Assembly (NCBI RefSeq): GCF_900217795.1
Contig: NZ_OBMQ01000002.1
Location: 299,025-363,024, forward strand
DNA: 64,000 bases
Source of the DNA: Ureibacillus xyleni
GTDB taxonomy: Bacteria > Bacillota > Bacilli > Bacillales_A > Planococcaceae
Direction of reading: 5' to 3'
Positions 46,724 through 56,437 of the stretch are shown here, piece by piece. Every line of letters begins with the position of its first letter. Within the stretch, counting starts at the first letter, position 1. The notes under the pieces were generated by a model, which worked only from the letters and a program-made list of their open reading frames with translations, was not told the DNA's origin and searched no databases. The translations under genes and the position numbers were made by a program.

Positions 46724-46986
46724 ATTATCAACTCCTTGTAAACCGCATTACGATTAGTTATCTTTACTACTCGTGAATGCACGATAAAAAGCACCATGTC
46801 TTTTACTAAGTCAGAAAAGTTCTATGCTGCTACAAGTGTTTTGTAAACTAAAACTTAAAAACGTTCCCACAATTATTGGAGCGTTTGCTGACAAATTAGC
46901 GGTTTTTTGGAAATTTTTCATGAATCAATATGATTATATTATACCCTTTTTACAGAAAATAAAATCGAAATCTGTCGGAGGTCCGT

Positions 46987-48042
46987 GTGAATTATAAATA
47001 TAAAAAACAATTTCGACAAAATTTAGTTGAATGGTTCCAAAACGAAAAAAGAGATTTACCGTGGAGAAAAACATCGGATCCTTATAAAATATGGGTGTCT
47101 GAAGTAATGTTACAACAAACCCGTGTAGACACAGTAATTCCTTATTACAATCGTTTTTTAGAGAAGTACCCAACGTTAGAATCTTTAGCCTTTGCGCCAC
47201 AAGAAGAGCTTCTAAAAATGTGGGAAGGGCTTGGCTATTATTCCAGAGCTCGTAACTTACAAGCTGGCGTTAAAGAAGTTGTTGAAAAATACAATTCTAA
47301 AGTTCCAGATAATCGCCATGACATATCCAAGTTAAAAGGTGTTGGTCCTTATACAGCAGGTGCCGTATTAAGTATTGCCTATAAAAAGGCCGAGCATGCA
47401 GTAGATGGGAATGTAATGCGCGTTTTAAGTCGTGTTTTACATATTACAGACGATATCGCGCTACCGAAAACAAGGAAGGTCTTTGAAGAAGCGGTTGAAA
47501 TGTTAATTGATCACGAACAGCCTGGAGATTTTAACCAGGGATTAATGGATCTTGGCGCTATGATTTGTACACCCACATCACCAAAATGTTTATTATGTCC
47601 TGTTCGAGACTACTGTATTGCATTCCATGAAGGGGACGCAGACAAGTTGCCAATTAAAACAAAAAAGACGAACACAAAAAAACAACATTATAACGTTTAT
47701 GTTGCTATTAATCAGAATAACCAATATCTATTAGAAAAACGTCCAAGTGAAGGATTGCTAGCAGATATGTGGCAATTTCCTATGATTGAAACAAAGGACG
47801 ATATTAATTCTGAAGAACAATTTTCAACGCTTTACGGGTGTAAAATAGAAAAAGTTCTAGAAAATAATTTACTTAATTTTAAACATATTTTCTCCCACTT
47901 AACATGGGAAATGGAATGTTCCTTAGTGAAAGTTGAACAAATAACTAAAGAACCTTGCAACTCTAGATTCTTCTCAAAAGAGGAAATTAAGCAAATACCT
48001 ATGCCTGTGCCAATGCAGAAGATTTTGAATGTTCTGAATTAA
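46987..48042 (+). CDS. mutY: A/G-specific adenine glycosylase MutY
   Basis: A 351-residue base-excision enzyme that removes A mispaired with 8-oxoG. The catalytic core has SEVMLQQTRVDTVIPYY (Glu), LKGVGPYTAGAVLS (helix-hairpin-helix) and AVDGNVMRVLSR (catalytic Asp). The iron-sulfur cysteines are in CTPTSPKCLLCPVRDYC. The C-terminal NUDIX-like domain recognises 8-oxoG. GTG 46987 is the start, 5 bases after GGAGG. Confidence 0.94.
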   Translation: MNYKYKKQFRQNLVEWFQNEKRDLPWRKTSDPYKIWVSEVMLQQTRVDTVIPYYNRFLEKYPTLESLAFAPQEELLKMWEGLGYYSRARNLQAGVKEVVEKYNSKVPDNRHDISKLKGVGPYTAGAVLSIAYKKAEHAVDGNVMRVLSRVLHITDDIALPKTRKVFEEAVEMLIDHEQPGDFNQGLMDLGAMICTPTSPKCLLCPVRDYCIAFHEGDADKLPIKTKKTNTKKQHYNVYVAINQNNQYLLEKRPSEGLLADMWQFPMIETKDDINSEEQFSTLYGCKIEKVLENNLLNFKHIFSHLTWEMECSLVKVEQITKEPCNSRFFSKEEIKQIPMPVPMQKILNVLN

Positions 48043-48112
48043 TTTATTTCAAAACTTGTCGAATAATCTCGCACATATCAGACCATCATATTTAGCACGG
48101 AGGTGATTTGAA

Positions 48113-48313
48113 ATGGCGAGAAGAAATAACAACAACAACAATAACAACAACAACGAATTCCGCAACAACAACAATAACAACAACAATAACCGTGAAGAAT
48201 TCGCAGTTGACCAAGACTTCCAACAAGCACGTCAACAAAACCAAAACCAAAAACAACAAAACAACCAACGCAATAATAACCGTAACAACAACAATGATAA
48301 CAACGATCTTTAA
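48113..48313 (+). CDS. sspE: asparagine-rich gamma-type small acid-soluble spore protein
   Basis: A 66-residue protein in the sspE position between mutY and ygaC. About half the residues are Asn, in two runs of roughly ten. The core REEFAVDQDFQQARQQNQ keeps the EFA...QQ.RQQNQ repeat of gamma-type SASP once, where SspE usually has two or more copies. Such proteins serve as amino-acid stores in spores and lack the DNA-binding part of alpha/beta SASP. CGGAGGTG precedes ATG. A terminator follows. Confidence 0.75.
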   Translation: MARRNNNNNNNNNNEFRNNNNNNNNNREEFAVDQDFQQARQQNQNQKQQNNQRNNNRNNNNDNNDL

Positions 48314-48348
48314 TTAGATGTTGAAGTCAAAAAAAGTGAATTCACTTT

Positions 48349-48385
48349 AAGGTATAGACATTTTTTGTCTATACCTTAAATTTTA
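48349..48385 (+). terminator. rho-independent terminator
   Basis: A 12-bp perfect stem AAGGTATAGACA/TGTCTATACCTT followed by AAATTTT after the spore protein gene. Confidence 0.75.
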
Positions 48386-48552
48386 CCTAAAAAAGCTTAC
48401 ATTTATACCCTCTTATAATTATGAATTTAGTTTATTTTTACAGGTATTGTGAAAATATGTTCTTCATGCTACAAGTTTTTGTGAACCATTGCTATAATAT
48501 ACCTAATAGACTGCTACAGGTGAAAGCAATAGACGAAAAGGTGGGCAATACA

Positions 48553-49104
48553 ATGGCAATACCGAGAGAAGGAGAAACGATTCAAATACATAGTTATAAA
48601 CACAATGGTCGCATCCACCGTGTCTGGCAAGAAACGATGGTTTTAAAAGGTACGAAAAACATATTTATTGGAGCAAATGAACGGACGCTTGTGACAGAAT
48701 CTGATGGACGGACATGGCTAACAAGAGAACCTTCAATTTGTTATTTTCATGCTGAACATTGGTTTAATATCATTTGTATGTTAAGAGAAGATGGAGTCTA
48801 TTATTACTGTAATATGAGCTCTCCATTTGTGTTTGATAATAATGCAATCAAGTATATCGACTATGATTTGGATATTAAAGTATTTCCAGATATGTCATAT
48901 ACATTATTAGACGAAGACGAATATGAGCAACATAAAAGAGAAATGGGCTATCCAGAGGTAATTGATAAAATTCTTAAACGAAATGTAAATAAATTAATAA
49001 GTTGGATCAAGCAAAAAAGAGGACCCTTTGCACCGGATTTTATTGAGGTTTGGACTAATCGATATTCCTTTCATAAAGAAATGCAATCCAATGAAAAATT
49101 TTAA
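48553..49104 (+). CDS. ygaC: DUF402 protein YgaC
   Basis: A 183-residue DUF402-family protein. Family segments are [19 protein letters not shown], the [16 protein letters not shown] region, [18 protein letters not shown], and the acidic [14 protein letters not shown] with LLDEDEYE. Relatives are nucleoside tri/diphosphate phosphatases or related beta-barrel hydrolases. ATG 48553 follows AAGGTGGGC; longer in-frame starts add a non-conserved leader. Syntenic with ygaC. Confidence 0.88.
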   Translation: MAIPREGETIQIHSYKHNGRIHRVWQETMVLKGTKNIFIGANERTLVTESDGRTWLTREPSICYFHAEHWFNIICMLREDGVYYYCNMSSPFVFDNNAIKYIDYDLDIKVFPDMSYTLLDEDEYEQHKREMGYPEVIDKILKRNVNKLISWIKQKRGPFAPDFIEVWTNRYSFHKEMQSNEKF

Positions 49105-49234
49105 GTCTACTGTCACAGTAGGCTTATTTTAATGTACAAGTAAAGAAAATAGCGTATAGTGTTTTCATGTGTACGTAATTGGGCACCACTAAAATGATAC
49201 ATACTAGTAACACAGCTAAGGAAGTGAATGTAAT

Positions 49235-50980
49235 TTGAGCAGTATGAAACGTTATATGCGATTTGTAAAACCATATAAATGGGAAATAATATTAACGATT
49301 ATTATAGGGATATTGAAATTTGCTATACCTTTATTTATTCCTATTTTAATAAAAATCGTCATTGATAACATAATAGGCGCCCCAGATTTAACTGATGATG
49401 AAAAAATGAGGGCATTATTATATTGGCTAGGTGGAACAGTCATTCTATTCTTTATTATTCGTCCACCAATTGAATATTATCGCCAATACTATGCACAACA
49501 TGTTGGAAACAAAGTGTTATTTGATATTCGACAGGAACTTTTTGGTCACCTTCAAAAATTAAGCTTAAAATATTATGCAAATACTCGAGCAGGAGAGGTT
49601 ATTTCCCGTGTAATTAATGATGTAGAACAAACGAAAAACTTCATTATGATTGGCTTAATGAATTTATGGTTAGATGTTGCTACTATCCTAATCGCAATTG
49701 GTATCATGTTAGCAATGGATGTGAAGTTGACTATTGTATCTATTATTTCTCTACCATTTTTCGCAATCAGTGTGAAGTACTTCTTTGGTCGACTACGAGA
49801 TTTAACAAGGAAACGATCTCAAGCATTGGCCCATGTTCAAAGCTATTTGCATGAACGAGTTAGTGGTATTAGTATAATAAAAAGTTTTACATTAGAAAAA
49901 CATGAGCAAGAAATTTTTGATAAAGAAAATGGCGGCTTTTTAGATGCAGCTCTAGACCATACAAAATGGAATGCAAAATCTTTTGCCGTTGTAAATACAA
50001 TTACAGATATTGCACCTCTGTTAGTGATAGGTTACGCAGGATTTGAAGTTATCAATGGTAACCTATCTGTTGGGACAATGGCTGCATTTATTGCCTATAT
50101 TGAACGACTTTATAGCCCTTTACGACGATTGGTGAATTCGTCAACTACATTAACTCAATCAATCGCATCGATGGACCGTATGTTTGAATTAATGGATGAA
50201 ACTTACGATGTTCAAGACAAGCCGAATGCCACAATGTTACCTTCTGTTGAAGGAAGAGTAGAGTTTGAAAATGTAGAGTTTCAATATGAAAAAGATGGTC
50301 AAATGATATTAAAAAATGTAAATTTTAATATTAATCCTGGAGAAACTGCAGCCTTTGTAGGGATGAGTGGTGGTGGGAAATCCACAATTGTCAGCTTAAT
50401 CCCACGCTTTTATGATGTCACAAATGGGGCAGTGAAAATTGATGGAAAAAACGTTACAGATGTATCAATAAATTCATTGCGTTCACAGATAGGGATTGTA
50501 CTACAAGACAACATCTTATTTAGCGATTCAGTGAAGCAAAATATTTTAATGGGTAATCCAAATGCTACAGATGAAGAAGTTATAGCAGCAGCAAAAGCGG
50601 CAAACGCCCACGAATTTATCATGACGCTACCTGATGGATACGACACAAAGGTAGGAGAACGTGGAGTAAAACTATCGGGTGGACAGAAGCAGCGTGTTGC
50701 AATAGCCCGAGTGTTCCTAAAAAATCCTCCTATCTTAGTTTTGGATGAAGCAACATCTGCGCTAGACTTAGAAAGTGAAGCTCTCATTCAAGATTCACTA
50801 GATCGTCTAGCAAGCAATCGTACAACAATCATCATTGCCCACAGACTTTCAACGATTACACACGCGGATAAAATCTTTGTCATTGATCATGGAGAATTAG
50901 TAGAACAAGGTACCCATGAATCGTTAATGGAAAAACAGGGGGTATACTTTGACCTCTTCCAAATTCAAAAATTAGATTAA
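49235..50980 (+). CDS. ygaD: ABC transporter, fused permease/ATPase (YgaD)
   Basis: A 581-residue half-exporter: six transmembrane helices in residues about 15-300, then an ABC domain with Walker [10 protein letters not shown], signature LSGGQKQR, Walker [13 protein letters not shown] and the H-loop IIIAHRLS. It works as a dimer and likely exports a lipid or drug-like substrate; the substrate is unknown. TTG 49235, 7 bases after AAGGAAGTGA, is the start, or ATG 49244. Syntenic with B. subtilis ygaD. Confidence 0.9.
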   Translation: MSSMKRYMRFVKPYKWEIILTIIIGILKFAIPLFIPILIKIVIDNIIGAPDLTDDEKMRALLYWLGGTVILFFIIRPPIEYYRQYYAQHVGNKVLFDIRQELFGHLQKLSLKYYANTRAGEVISRVINDVEQTKNFIMIGLMNLWLDVATILIAIGIMLAMDVKLTIVSIISLPFFAISVKYFFGRLRDLTRKRSQALAHVQSYLHERVSGISIIKSFTLEKHEQEIFDKENGGFLDAALDHTKWNAKSFAVVNTITDIAPLLVIGYAGFEVINGNLSVGTMAAFIAYIERLYSPLRRLVNSSTTLTQSIASMDRMFELMDETYDVQDKPNATMLPSVEGRVEFENVEFQYEKDGQMILKNVNFNINPGETAAFVGMSGGGKSTIVSLIPRFYDVTNGAVKIDGKNVTDVSINSLRSQIGIVLQDNILFSDSVKQNILMGNPNATDEEVIAAAKAANAHEFIMTLPDGYDTKVGERGVKLSGGQKQRVAIARVFLKNPPILVLDEATSALDLESEALIQDSLDRLASNRTTIIIAHRLSTITHADKIFVIDHGELVEQGTHESLMEKQGVYFDLFQIQKLD

Positions 50981-50995
50981 AATATTACGACAAAT

Positions 50996-51038
50996 AAATG
51001 CCTTGAAAGTCACTGTTCGACTTACTGGGCATTTTTTA
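50996..51038 (+). terminator. rho-independent terminator
   Basis: AAATGCC...AAGTC pairs with GACTT...GGGCATTT with small internal loops, then T-run, after ygaD. Confidence 0.8.
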
Positions 51039-51081
51039 TTTTGCTCTCTTATAAGCAAGAACTTTGTTATATCAATGTTTC

Positions 51082-51127
51082 TTAGTGGGTTAAATTGTTA
51101 GTGATTTAGATGGATAAAGTGTTAGTG
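51082..51127. repeat. TTAGTG motif cluster before the peptide transporter
   Basis: TTAGTG occurs at 51082, 51098 and 51122, each followed by a G/A-T-rich stretch ending ATTG or AAGTG. Spacing is 16 and 24, so no fixed period. The rest of the 306-base gap from 50981 holds the ygaD terminator and the AT-rich start region of dppD; no gene seen. Confidence 0.4.
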
Positions 51128-51286
51128 AGATGAATTGATGTCGAAAGGATTTTGGTGAAAACTAACATAACTGAAAATATCTTAGCATAATTAAAATAGA
51201 TTTCACTTTCTCTTTTTGTTCATTAAATGCTAGATAGTGTTATATTTTGGTAGTTTTTCGAATGAATTTACATAAGGGGGATTGCG

Positions 51287-52309
51287 ATGGGAAAAAGAAC
51301 TCTATTAGAAGTTAAAGATTTAGAAACTACATTTTTTACAGAAGACGGCGCTATACCAGCAGTTGATCATATTAGTTTTCATATAAATCGAGGTGAAATA
51401 TTAGCTATTGTAGGGGAATCTGGCTGCGGAAAAAGTGTAACTTCATTGTCTATCATGGGTCTTGTACCTTCACCCCCTGGAAAAATTACATCTGGCCAAA
51501 TTCTTCTCGATGGTCAAGATTTAACTACCCTCCCGGAAAAGCAAATGAGGAAAGTTCGTGGAAGAGATGTTGCAATGATCTTTCAAGAACCAATGACTTC
51601 TTTAAATCCGTTGTACACAATTGGATATCAACTTGTTGAAGCAATTCGCATACACAAAAAAGATTGGAAGAAAAAACAAGCAAAACTTAGAGCTATTGAA
51701 ATGATGAGGCATGTTGGATTACCTAGAGCAGAGGAATTAATGAATAACTATCCACACCAGTTATCAGGTGGGATGAGACAGAGAGTTATGATTGCTATGG
51801 CACTATTATGCAATCCGAAGTTATTGATAGCAGACGAACCAACTACTGCGTTGGATGTAACGATACAAGCACAAATATTAAAGTTAGTGAAAGAGCTTAA
51901 CGAACAACTGAATACAGCTGTATTACTCATTACACATGATTTAGGGGTTGTTGCTGAAACGTGCGAACGAGTTATCGTGATGTATGCTGGTCAAATTGTT
52001 GAAGAAGCTCCTGTACTTGAGATATTTAAAAATCCACAACACCCATATACATTAGGGTTAATCCAATCTGTTCCTGATATGAGATTCAAAAAGACGAGTT
52101 TGTATTCAATACCAGGGAATGTTCCGAAGCCGGGATCAATCAATGTTGGGTGTAGATTTGCGACTCGCTGTGAATATGCAACGGACCGCTGTACTTCAGA
52201 AAATCCACCACTATATGAAGTGGAATCATCTCAACTGCATCGTTCAAGGTGCTTCTTACAAGAGTCGGGAGGGATTAAGAATGTCCAACGTGTTACTGAA
52301 AGTCAATAA
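51287..52309 (+). CDS. peptide ABC transporter ATP-binding protein (DppD/OppD)
   Basis: A 340-residue ATPase of the di/oligopeptide importers. Walker A is GESGCGKS, signature LSGGMRQR, Walker B LLIADEPTTALDV, followed by ITHDLGVVAE. The C-terminal oligo/dipeptide extension has PQHPYTLGLIQSVP and the cysteine-rich CRFATRCEYATDRC. Partner of the next ATPase, whose ATG lies 29 bases before its stop. GGGGGATT site before ATG. Confidence 0.92.
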   Translation: MGKRTLLEVKDLETTFFTEDGAIPAVDHISFHINRGEILAIVGESGCGKSVTSLSIMGLVPSPPGKITSGQILLDGQDLTTLPEKQMRKVRGRDVAMIFQEPMTSLNPLYTIGYQLVEAIRIHKKDWKKKQAKLRAIEMMRHVGLPRAEELMNNYPHQLSGGMRQRVMIAMALLCNPKLLIADEPTTALDVTIQAQILKLVKELNEQLNTAVLLITHDLGVVAETCERVIVMYAGQIVEEAPVLEIFKNPQHPYTLGLIQSVPDMRFKKTSLYSIPGNVPKPGSINVGCRFATRCEYATDRCTSENPPLYEVESSQLHRSRCFLQESGGIKNVQRVTESQ

Positions 52310-53252
52310 GATAAAAAAATATTTCCCTAAAAAAACCGGCTCGTTAAAGAAGAATATGAGTTATGTAAAGGCAGTAGATGATGTTTCGTTTGAAGTTTTT
52401 GAAGGAGAAACGCTTGGGATTGTTGGAGAATCTGGCTGTGGAAAGTCTACAACAGGACGAATGATAATGAGATTACTAGAACCAACAGATGGATCCATAC
52501 TTTTTGAAGATGTAGAGCTTTCTTCACTTTCTAAAACTGAAATGCGCAAAGCAAGGCGAGATATTCAAATGGTATTCCAAGACCCATATGCATCCTTAAA
52601 TCCTAGACATACAGTGAAAAAGATCCTTGAAGAACCATTAATTGTACATGGCATCGGCGATAAAAAGGAACGACAAACAAGGGTTGAAGAGTATTTAGAA
52701 ATTGTAGGATTAAGTGCTTACCATGCACAACGTTATCCACATCAGTTTAGTGGCGGTCAACGTCAGAGAATTGGGATAGCTCGAGCATTAATGACAAACC
52801 CCAAACTAATCATTGCTGACGAACCAGTTTCTGCACTTGATGTTTCGATACAAGCACAAGTTTTAAATTTGATGAAGAGATTACAAGAAGATTTAAAACT
52901 AACTTATATATTTATTGCCCATGATTTAGGCGTGGTTAGACATATTAGTGATCGAGTTGGAGTGATGTACTTAGGTAGATTGGTAGAAATTGCTCCAAGT
53001 GAATCTTTATATGCAGAACCACTTCACCCATATTCCCAAGCACTACTTTCTGCGGTTCCAATTCCAGATCCAACTTATCAAAGAGAACAAATTATGTTAA
53101 CGGGAGACACATCTAGTTCAACAGAAACAGGATGTACATTTCAGCTGCGGTGTCCCTATGCAACTACTGTTTGTAAAATGAATGTTCCAGAATTAGTGGA
53201 GGTTAGACCTGGTCACTCTGTTGCGTGCCATCTAGTAGGCGAGCAACAATGA
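52281..53252 (+). CDS. peptide ABC transporter ATP-binding protein (DppF/OppF)
   Basis: A 323-residue second ATPase. Walker A is GESGCGKST, signature FSGGQRQR, Walker [14 protein letters not shown], and the C-terminal extension [12 protein letters not shown] with [13 protein letters not shown] 52281 follows CGGGAGGG; longer frames into dppD are not credible. Overlap of 29 bases with the first ATPase implies coupled translation. Confidence 0.92.
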   Translation: MSNVLLKVNKIKKYFPKKTGSLKKNMSYVKAVDDVSFEVFEGETLGIVGESGCGKSTTGRMIMRLLEPTDGSILFEDVELSSLSKTEMRKARRDIQMVFQDPYASLNPRHTVKKILEEPLIVHGIGDKKERQTRVEEYLEIVGLSAYHAQRYPHQFSGGQRQRIGIARALMTNPKLIIADEPVSALDVSIQAQVLNLMKRLQEDLKLTYIFIAHDLGVVRHISDRVGVMYLGRLVEIAPSESLYAEPLHPYSQALLSAVPIPDPTYQREQIMLTGDTSSSTETGCTFQLRCPYATTVCKMNVPELVEVRPGHSVACHLVGEQQ

Positions 53253-53281
53253 CATAGATTAAGAAACATGGGAGGGTAATT

Positions 53282-54913
53282 ATGAGAAAAAACAAACTTT
53301 GGTCACTTGGGCTATTTCTACTATTAGCTCTAACAGCAATTCTAGCAGCATGTAGTAGCAATGAAGGCACAACAGAACCTGCAAAAACAACTGAAACATC
53401 TGGTGAAGCAACAACAGAAGAAACAAAAGAAGCAGTTCCTCAAGTATTAGTATTTGGTCGTGGTGGCGATTCAGTTTCACTTGACCCAGCAATTGTTACA
53501 GATGGTGAATCATTTAAAGTTACAGAAAATATCTTTGAAACATTGCTGAACTTTGGCGAGCAAGATACAACGATACACCCTGGTTTAGCTAAGGAATGGG
53601 AAGTTAGTGAAGATGGCTTAACATATACATTCCACCTACAAGAAGGCGTGAAATTCCATGATGGAACTGACTTCAATGCTGAAGCTGTTGTAAAGAATGT
53701 GGAGCGTTGGAAAGCAGGAACAGCTGAACAGTTTTATTACTTCAATACAATGTTTAAAGCGGAAGGCAAAGACATTATTAAAACGGTAACGGCTGTTGAC
53801 GAAAAGACTGTTGTTTTTGAATTATCTCGCCCACAAGCACCGTTCTTAAAAAATATTGCCATGAGCCCATTTGGTATTGCCTCGCCAACAGCATTTGAGG
53901 CAGCAGGAGATAAATTTGGTGACAACCCAGTAGGTACTGGTCCATTTGTATTTGTTGAATGGAAACGTAACGACTCTATTACTGTAAAGAAAAATGACAA
54001 CTATTGGCAAGCAGGCCTTCCAAAATTAGATACAATTATTTTCCGTGCAATTCCAGATAACTCTGCACGTTTAAATGCATTAGTGACAGGAGAAATCGAT
54101 TTAGCAGATGGAATTAACCCTTCTGATGCTGGAACAATTGAAGGCAATGCAGATTTACAGTTAATCGAACGCCCATCTATGAACGTAGGGTACCTTGGCT
54201 TAACTTCTACACGTAAACCTTTTGATAACAAATTAGTTCGTCAAGCTGTAAACTATGCTATTGATAAGCAAGCAATTGTCGATGCATTCTTTGAAGGCCG
54301 TGCAGAAGTGGCAGTAAATCCAATGCCTTCTTCAATTTTCGGTTACAATGACGAAATTACTGGATACGAGTACAATCCAGAAAAGGCGAAGGAATTATTG
54401 GCTGAAGCTGGCTATGACGGTAAGGAGATTGAACTTTGGGCAATGCCAGTTCCACGCCCTTATATGCCAGATGGTCAAAAGGTTGCAGAAGCAATTCAGA
54501 AAAATTTAGCAGACGTTGGAATTCCATCGAAAATTGTTACATTTGAGTGGGCAACGTATTTAGAAAAAGCTAAAAATGGAGAAGCAGATGCATTCTTACT
54601 TGGCTGGACTGGTGATAACGGAGATGCGGACAACTTCTTATATGCATTATTAGATAAAGACAATATCGGAAGTAACAACTACTCTTATTACTCAAATGAT
54701 GCTGTCCATGATTTATTAATTACAGCTCAATCTGATCTTGATGAAGAAAAACGTGAGCAACTATATAAAGAAGCTCAAGTATTAATTCATGAGGATGCTC
54801 CGTGGGTACCATTAGTGCACTCGATTCCATTACTAGCTGCGAAAAAAGGTGTAACAGATTATGTACCACACCAAACAGGATCAGAAAGTTTAATCAATGT
54901 GTCAATTCAATAA
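53282..54913 (+). CDS. peptide ABC transporter substrate-binding lipoprotein
   Basis: A 543-residue solute-binding protein of the SBP_bac_5 (DppA/OppA) family. The signal peptide ends in lipobox LAAC with Cys24 for lipid attachment, followed by a Thr/Glu-rich linker. The mature domain has DPAIVTDGESFKVTENIFETL, GLTYTFHLQEGVKFHDGT, and the VNYAIDKQAIV segment. The ligand is probably a di- or oligopeptide, but related proteins bind nickel, haem or glutathione. A terminator lies just downstream. Confidence 0.9.
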   Translation: MRKNKLWSLGLFLLLALTAILAACSSNEGTTEPAKTTETSGEATTEETKEAVPQVLVFGRGGDSVSLDPAIVTDGESFKVTENIFETLLNFGEQDTTIHPGLAKEWEVSEDGLTYTFHLQEGVKFHDGTDFNAEAVVKNVERWKAGTAEQFYYFNTMFKAEGKDIIKTVTAVDEKTVVFELSRPQAPFLKNIAMSPFGIASPTAFEAAGDKFGDNPVGTGPFVFVEWKRNDSITVKKNDNYWQAGLPKLDTIIFRAIPDNSARLNALVTGEIDLADGINPSDAGTIEGNADLQLIERPSMNVGYLGLTSTRKPFDNKLVRQAVNYAIDKQAIVDAFFEGRAEVAVNPMPSSIFGYNDEITGYEYNPEKAKELLAEAGYDGKEIELWAMPVPRPYMPDGQKVAEAIQKNLADVGIPSKIVTFEWATYLEKAKNGEADAFLLGWTGDNGDADNFLYALLDKDNIGSNNYSYYSNDAVHDLLITAQSDLDEEKREQLYKEAQVLIHEDAPWVPLVHSIPLLAAKKGVTDYVPHQTGSESLINVSIQ

Positions 54914-54930
54914 GTAAACGACTTTGATAG

Positions 54931-54962
54931 AAGGGGAGGTACTTGCCTCTCCTTTATTTTTA
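54931..54962 (+). terminator. hairpin after the binding-protein gene
   Basis: A 9-bp stem AAGGGGAGG/CCTCTCCTT (one G-T pair), 6-nt loop, then TATTTTT. It separates the binding protein from the permease genes and would lower or split downstream transcription. Confidence 0.8.
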
Positions 54963-54986
54963 AACTTACGGAAATTAGGTAATATC

Positions 54987-55350
54987 GATGAAGAAAAAAA
55001 CCACGAGTGAATTCTGTCGAAATGGTCCTCATAATGCCGATGAAGGATAAAATTGCGTGTAATTCTGTTTAAAATGGTCTTCATAAATCTGATGAAGGAC
55101 AAAACTCAGTGAAAAACTAGTCGAACTGGTCTTCATAAAGCTAATGAAGGACAAAACTCCGTGAAAAACCGGTCGAACTGGTCTTCATAAGGCTGATGAA
55201 GGACAAAACTCAGTGAAAAACCGGTCGGAGTGGTCTTCATAAGGCTGATGAAGGACAAAACTCCGTGAAAAACCGGTCGAACTGGTCTTCATAAAGCTGA
55301 TGAAGGACAAAACTCAGTGAAAAACTAGTCGGAGTGGTCTTCATATCACT
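54987..55350. repeat. seven-unit 52-bp tandem array inside the peptide transporter locus
   Basis: Units start at 54987, 55039, 55091, 55143, 55195, 55247 and 55299, each exactly 52 bp. The consensus opens GATGAAGGACAAAACTC and closes GGTCTTCATAA.GCT; the middle carries GTGAAAAACCGGTCG. Units 1-2 are degenerate, 3-7 nearly identical. Within units 3-7, CTCAGTG and CTCCGTG alternate. Junctions form inverted repeats (TCTTCAT/ATGAAGGA). The 500-base gap between binding protein and permease contains only the hairpin, this array and the dppB start region. Confidence 0.95.
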
Positions 55351-55413
55351 AAACGTAATTTTGGTTCATGTTTTTATCAAAAATAAAGTTACCCTAACGG
55401 AAGAGGTGAACAT

Positions 55414-56418
55414 ATGCTTCACTACATAGGAAAACGAATCCTCCATTTAATTCCTGTGTTATTAGGAATGACGTTTATTGTATTTTTAATTATTCGGGCA
55501 ATACCAGGGGACCCAGCACAAGTGATTTTAGGACAGCAAGCTACAGCAGAAGCAACGGCAGCACTACGAGAAACGCTGGGACTTAATCAACCATGGTACG
55601 TTCAATATTTCGATTATTTAAAAGGATTGTTTACTGGCGATTTAGGTGAGTCATTGCGTACGAGACAACCCATTTCTACTGAGATTTGGCCTTATCTTGC
55701 AGCAACAATTGAATTAGCACTATTTGCAATGGTTTTGGCCGTTTTTATTGGTATGAATGCTGGTATAATTTCTGCATGGTTCCAAAACTCCTGGTTTGAT
55801 TATCTTGCAATGGTGATTGCGTTAATTGGTGTATCTATGCCAATCTTCTGGCTCGGTTTAATGGAACAATGGGCGTTTAGTATTAATCTAGGATGGTTGC
55901 CAACTTCAGGAAGGGAAGAAGTTCGTGATCCTATTACTGCAATCACACATTTCTATTTAATTGATACGTTACTTCAAGGTAGGTTTGATCAGTTCCTAAT
56001 AACTGTAAAGCACTTAGTTTTACCTGGACTAGCGCTTGCCACTATACCAATGGCAATTATCGCAAGAATGACTCGCTCGTCTATGCTTGAGGTTATGCGG
56101 TCAGATTACATTCGAACTGCGCGGGCGAAGGGGCAAAAAATGGCGGTTGTCATTTATAAGCACGCACTAAAAAATGCACTGATTCCTATTTTGACTGTTA
56201 TCGGTCTACAAACTGGTTTACTACTTGGAGGGGCAATATTAACTGAAACAATATTTAGTTGGCCGGGAATTGGTCGTTATATTTATGAAGCAATTGGTTA
56301 TCGGGATTATACCGTCATCCAATCAGGGATACTAATTATTGCCTTTATGTTCGTCATGATTAATTTAATAGTTGATATTTTATATACAGTAATAGATAAG
56401 AGAATTAAATATAACTAG
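55414..56418 (+). CDS. peptide ABC transporter permease (DppB/OppB)
   Basis: A 334-residue inner-membrane permease with six helices. The N-terminal helix start is MLHYIGKRILHLIPVLLGMTF and the large loop has RAIPGDPAQ. The EAA motif that contacts the ATPases is IRTARAKGQKMAVVIYKHALKNALIP. AGAGGTGA precedes ATG. It follows the repeat array rather than directly following the binding-protein gene, an unusual break in this operon. Confidence 0.93.
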   Translation: MLHYIGKRILHLIPVLLGMTFIVFLIIRAIPGDPAQVILGQQATAEATAALRETLGLNQPWYVQYFDYLKGLFTGDLGESLRTRQPISTEIWPYLAATIELALFAMVLAVFIGMNAGIISAWFQNSWFDYLAMVIALIGVSMPIFWLGLMEQWAFSINLGWLPTSGREEVRDPITAITHFYLIDTLLQGRFDQFLITVKHLVLPGLALATIPMAIIARMTRSSMLEVMRSDYIRTARAKGQKMAVVIYKHALKNALIPILTVIGLQTGLLLGGAILTETIFSWPGIGRYIYEAIGYRDYTVIQSGILIIAFMFVMINLIVDILYTVIDKRIKYN

Positions 56419-56437
56419 AAGGGGGCGAAAAATAGAG

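Noticed and set aside
48108..48317. Threonine-rich 69-codon frame overlapping the spore protein
   Set aside because: It is the shifted reading of the AAC microsatellite. The other frame has the ribosome site and the SASP motif.
54902..55102. 66-codon minus-strand frame through the 52-bp units
   Set aside because: It runs through repeat DNA and a terminator, has no ribosome site and no plausible protein sequence.
54987..55350. CRISPR array
   Set aside because: The whole 52-bp unit is repeated with no unique spacers, and no cas genes are present.
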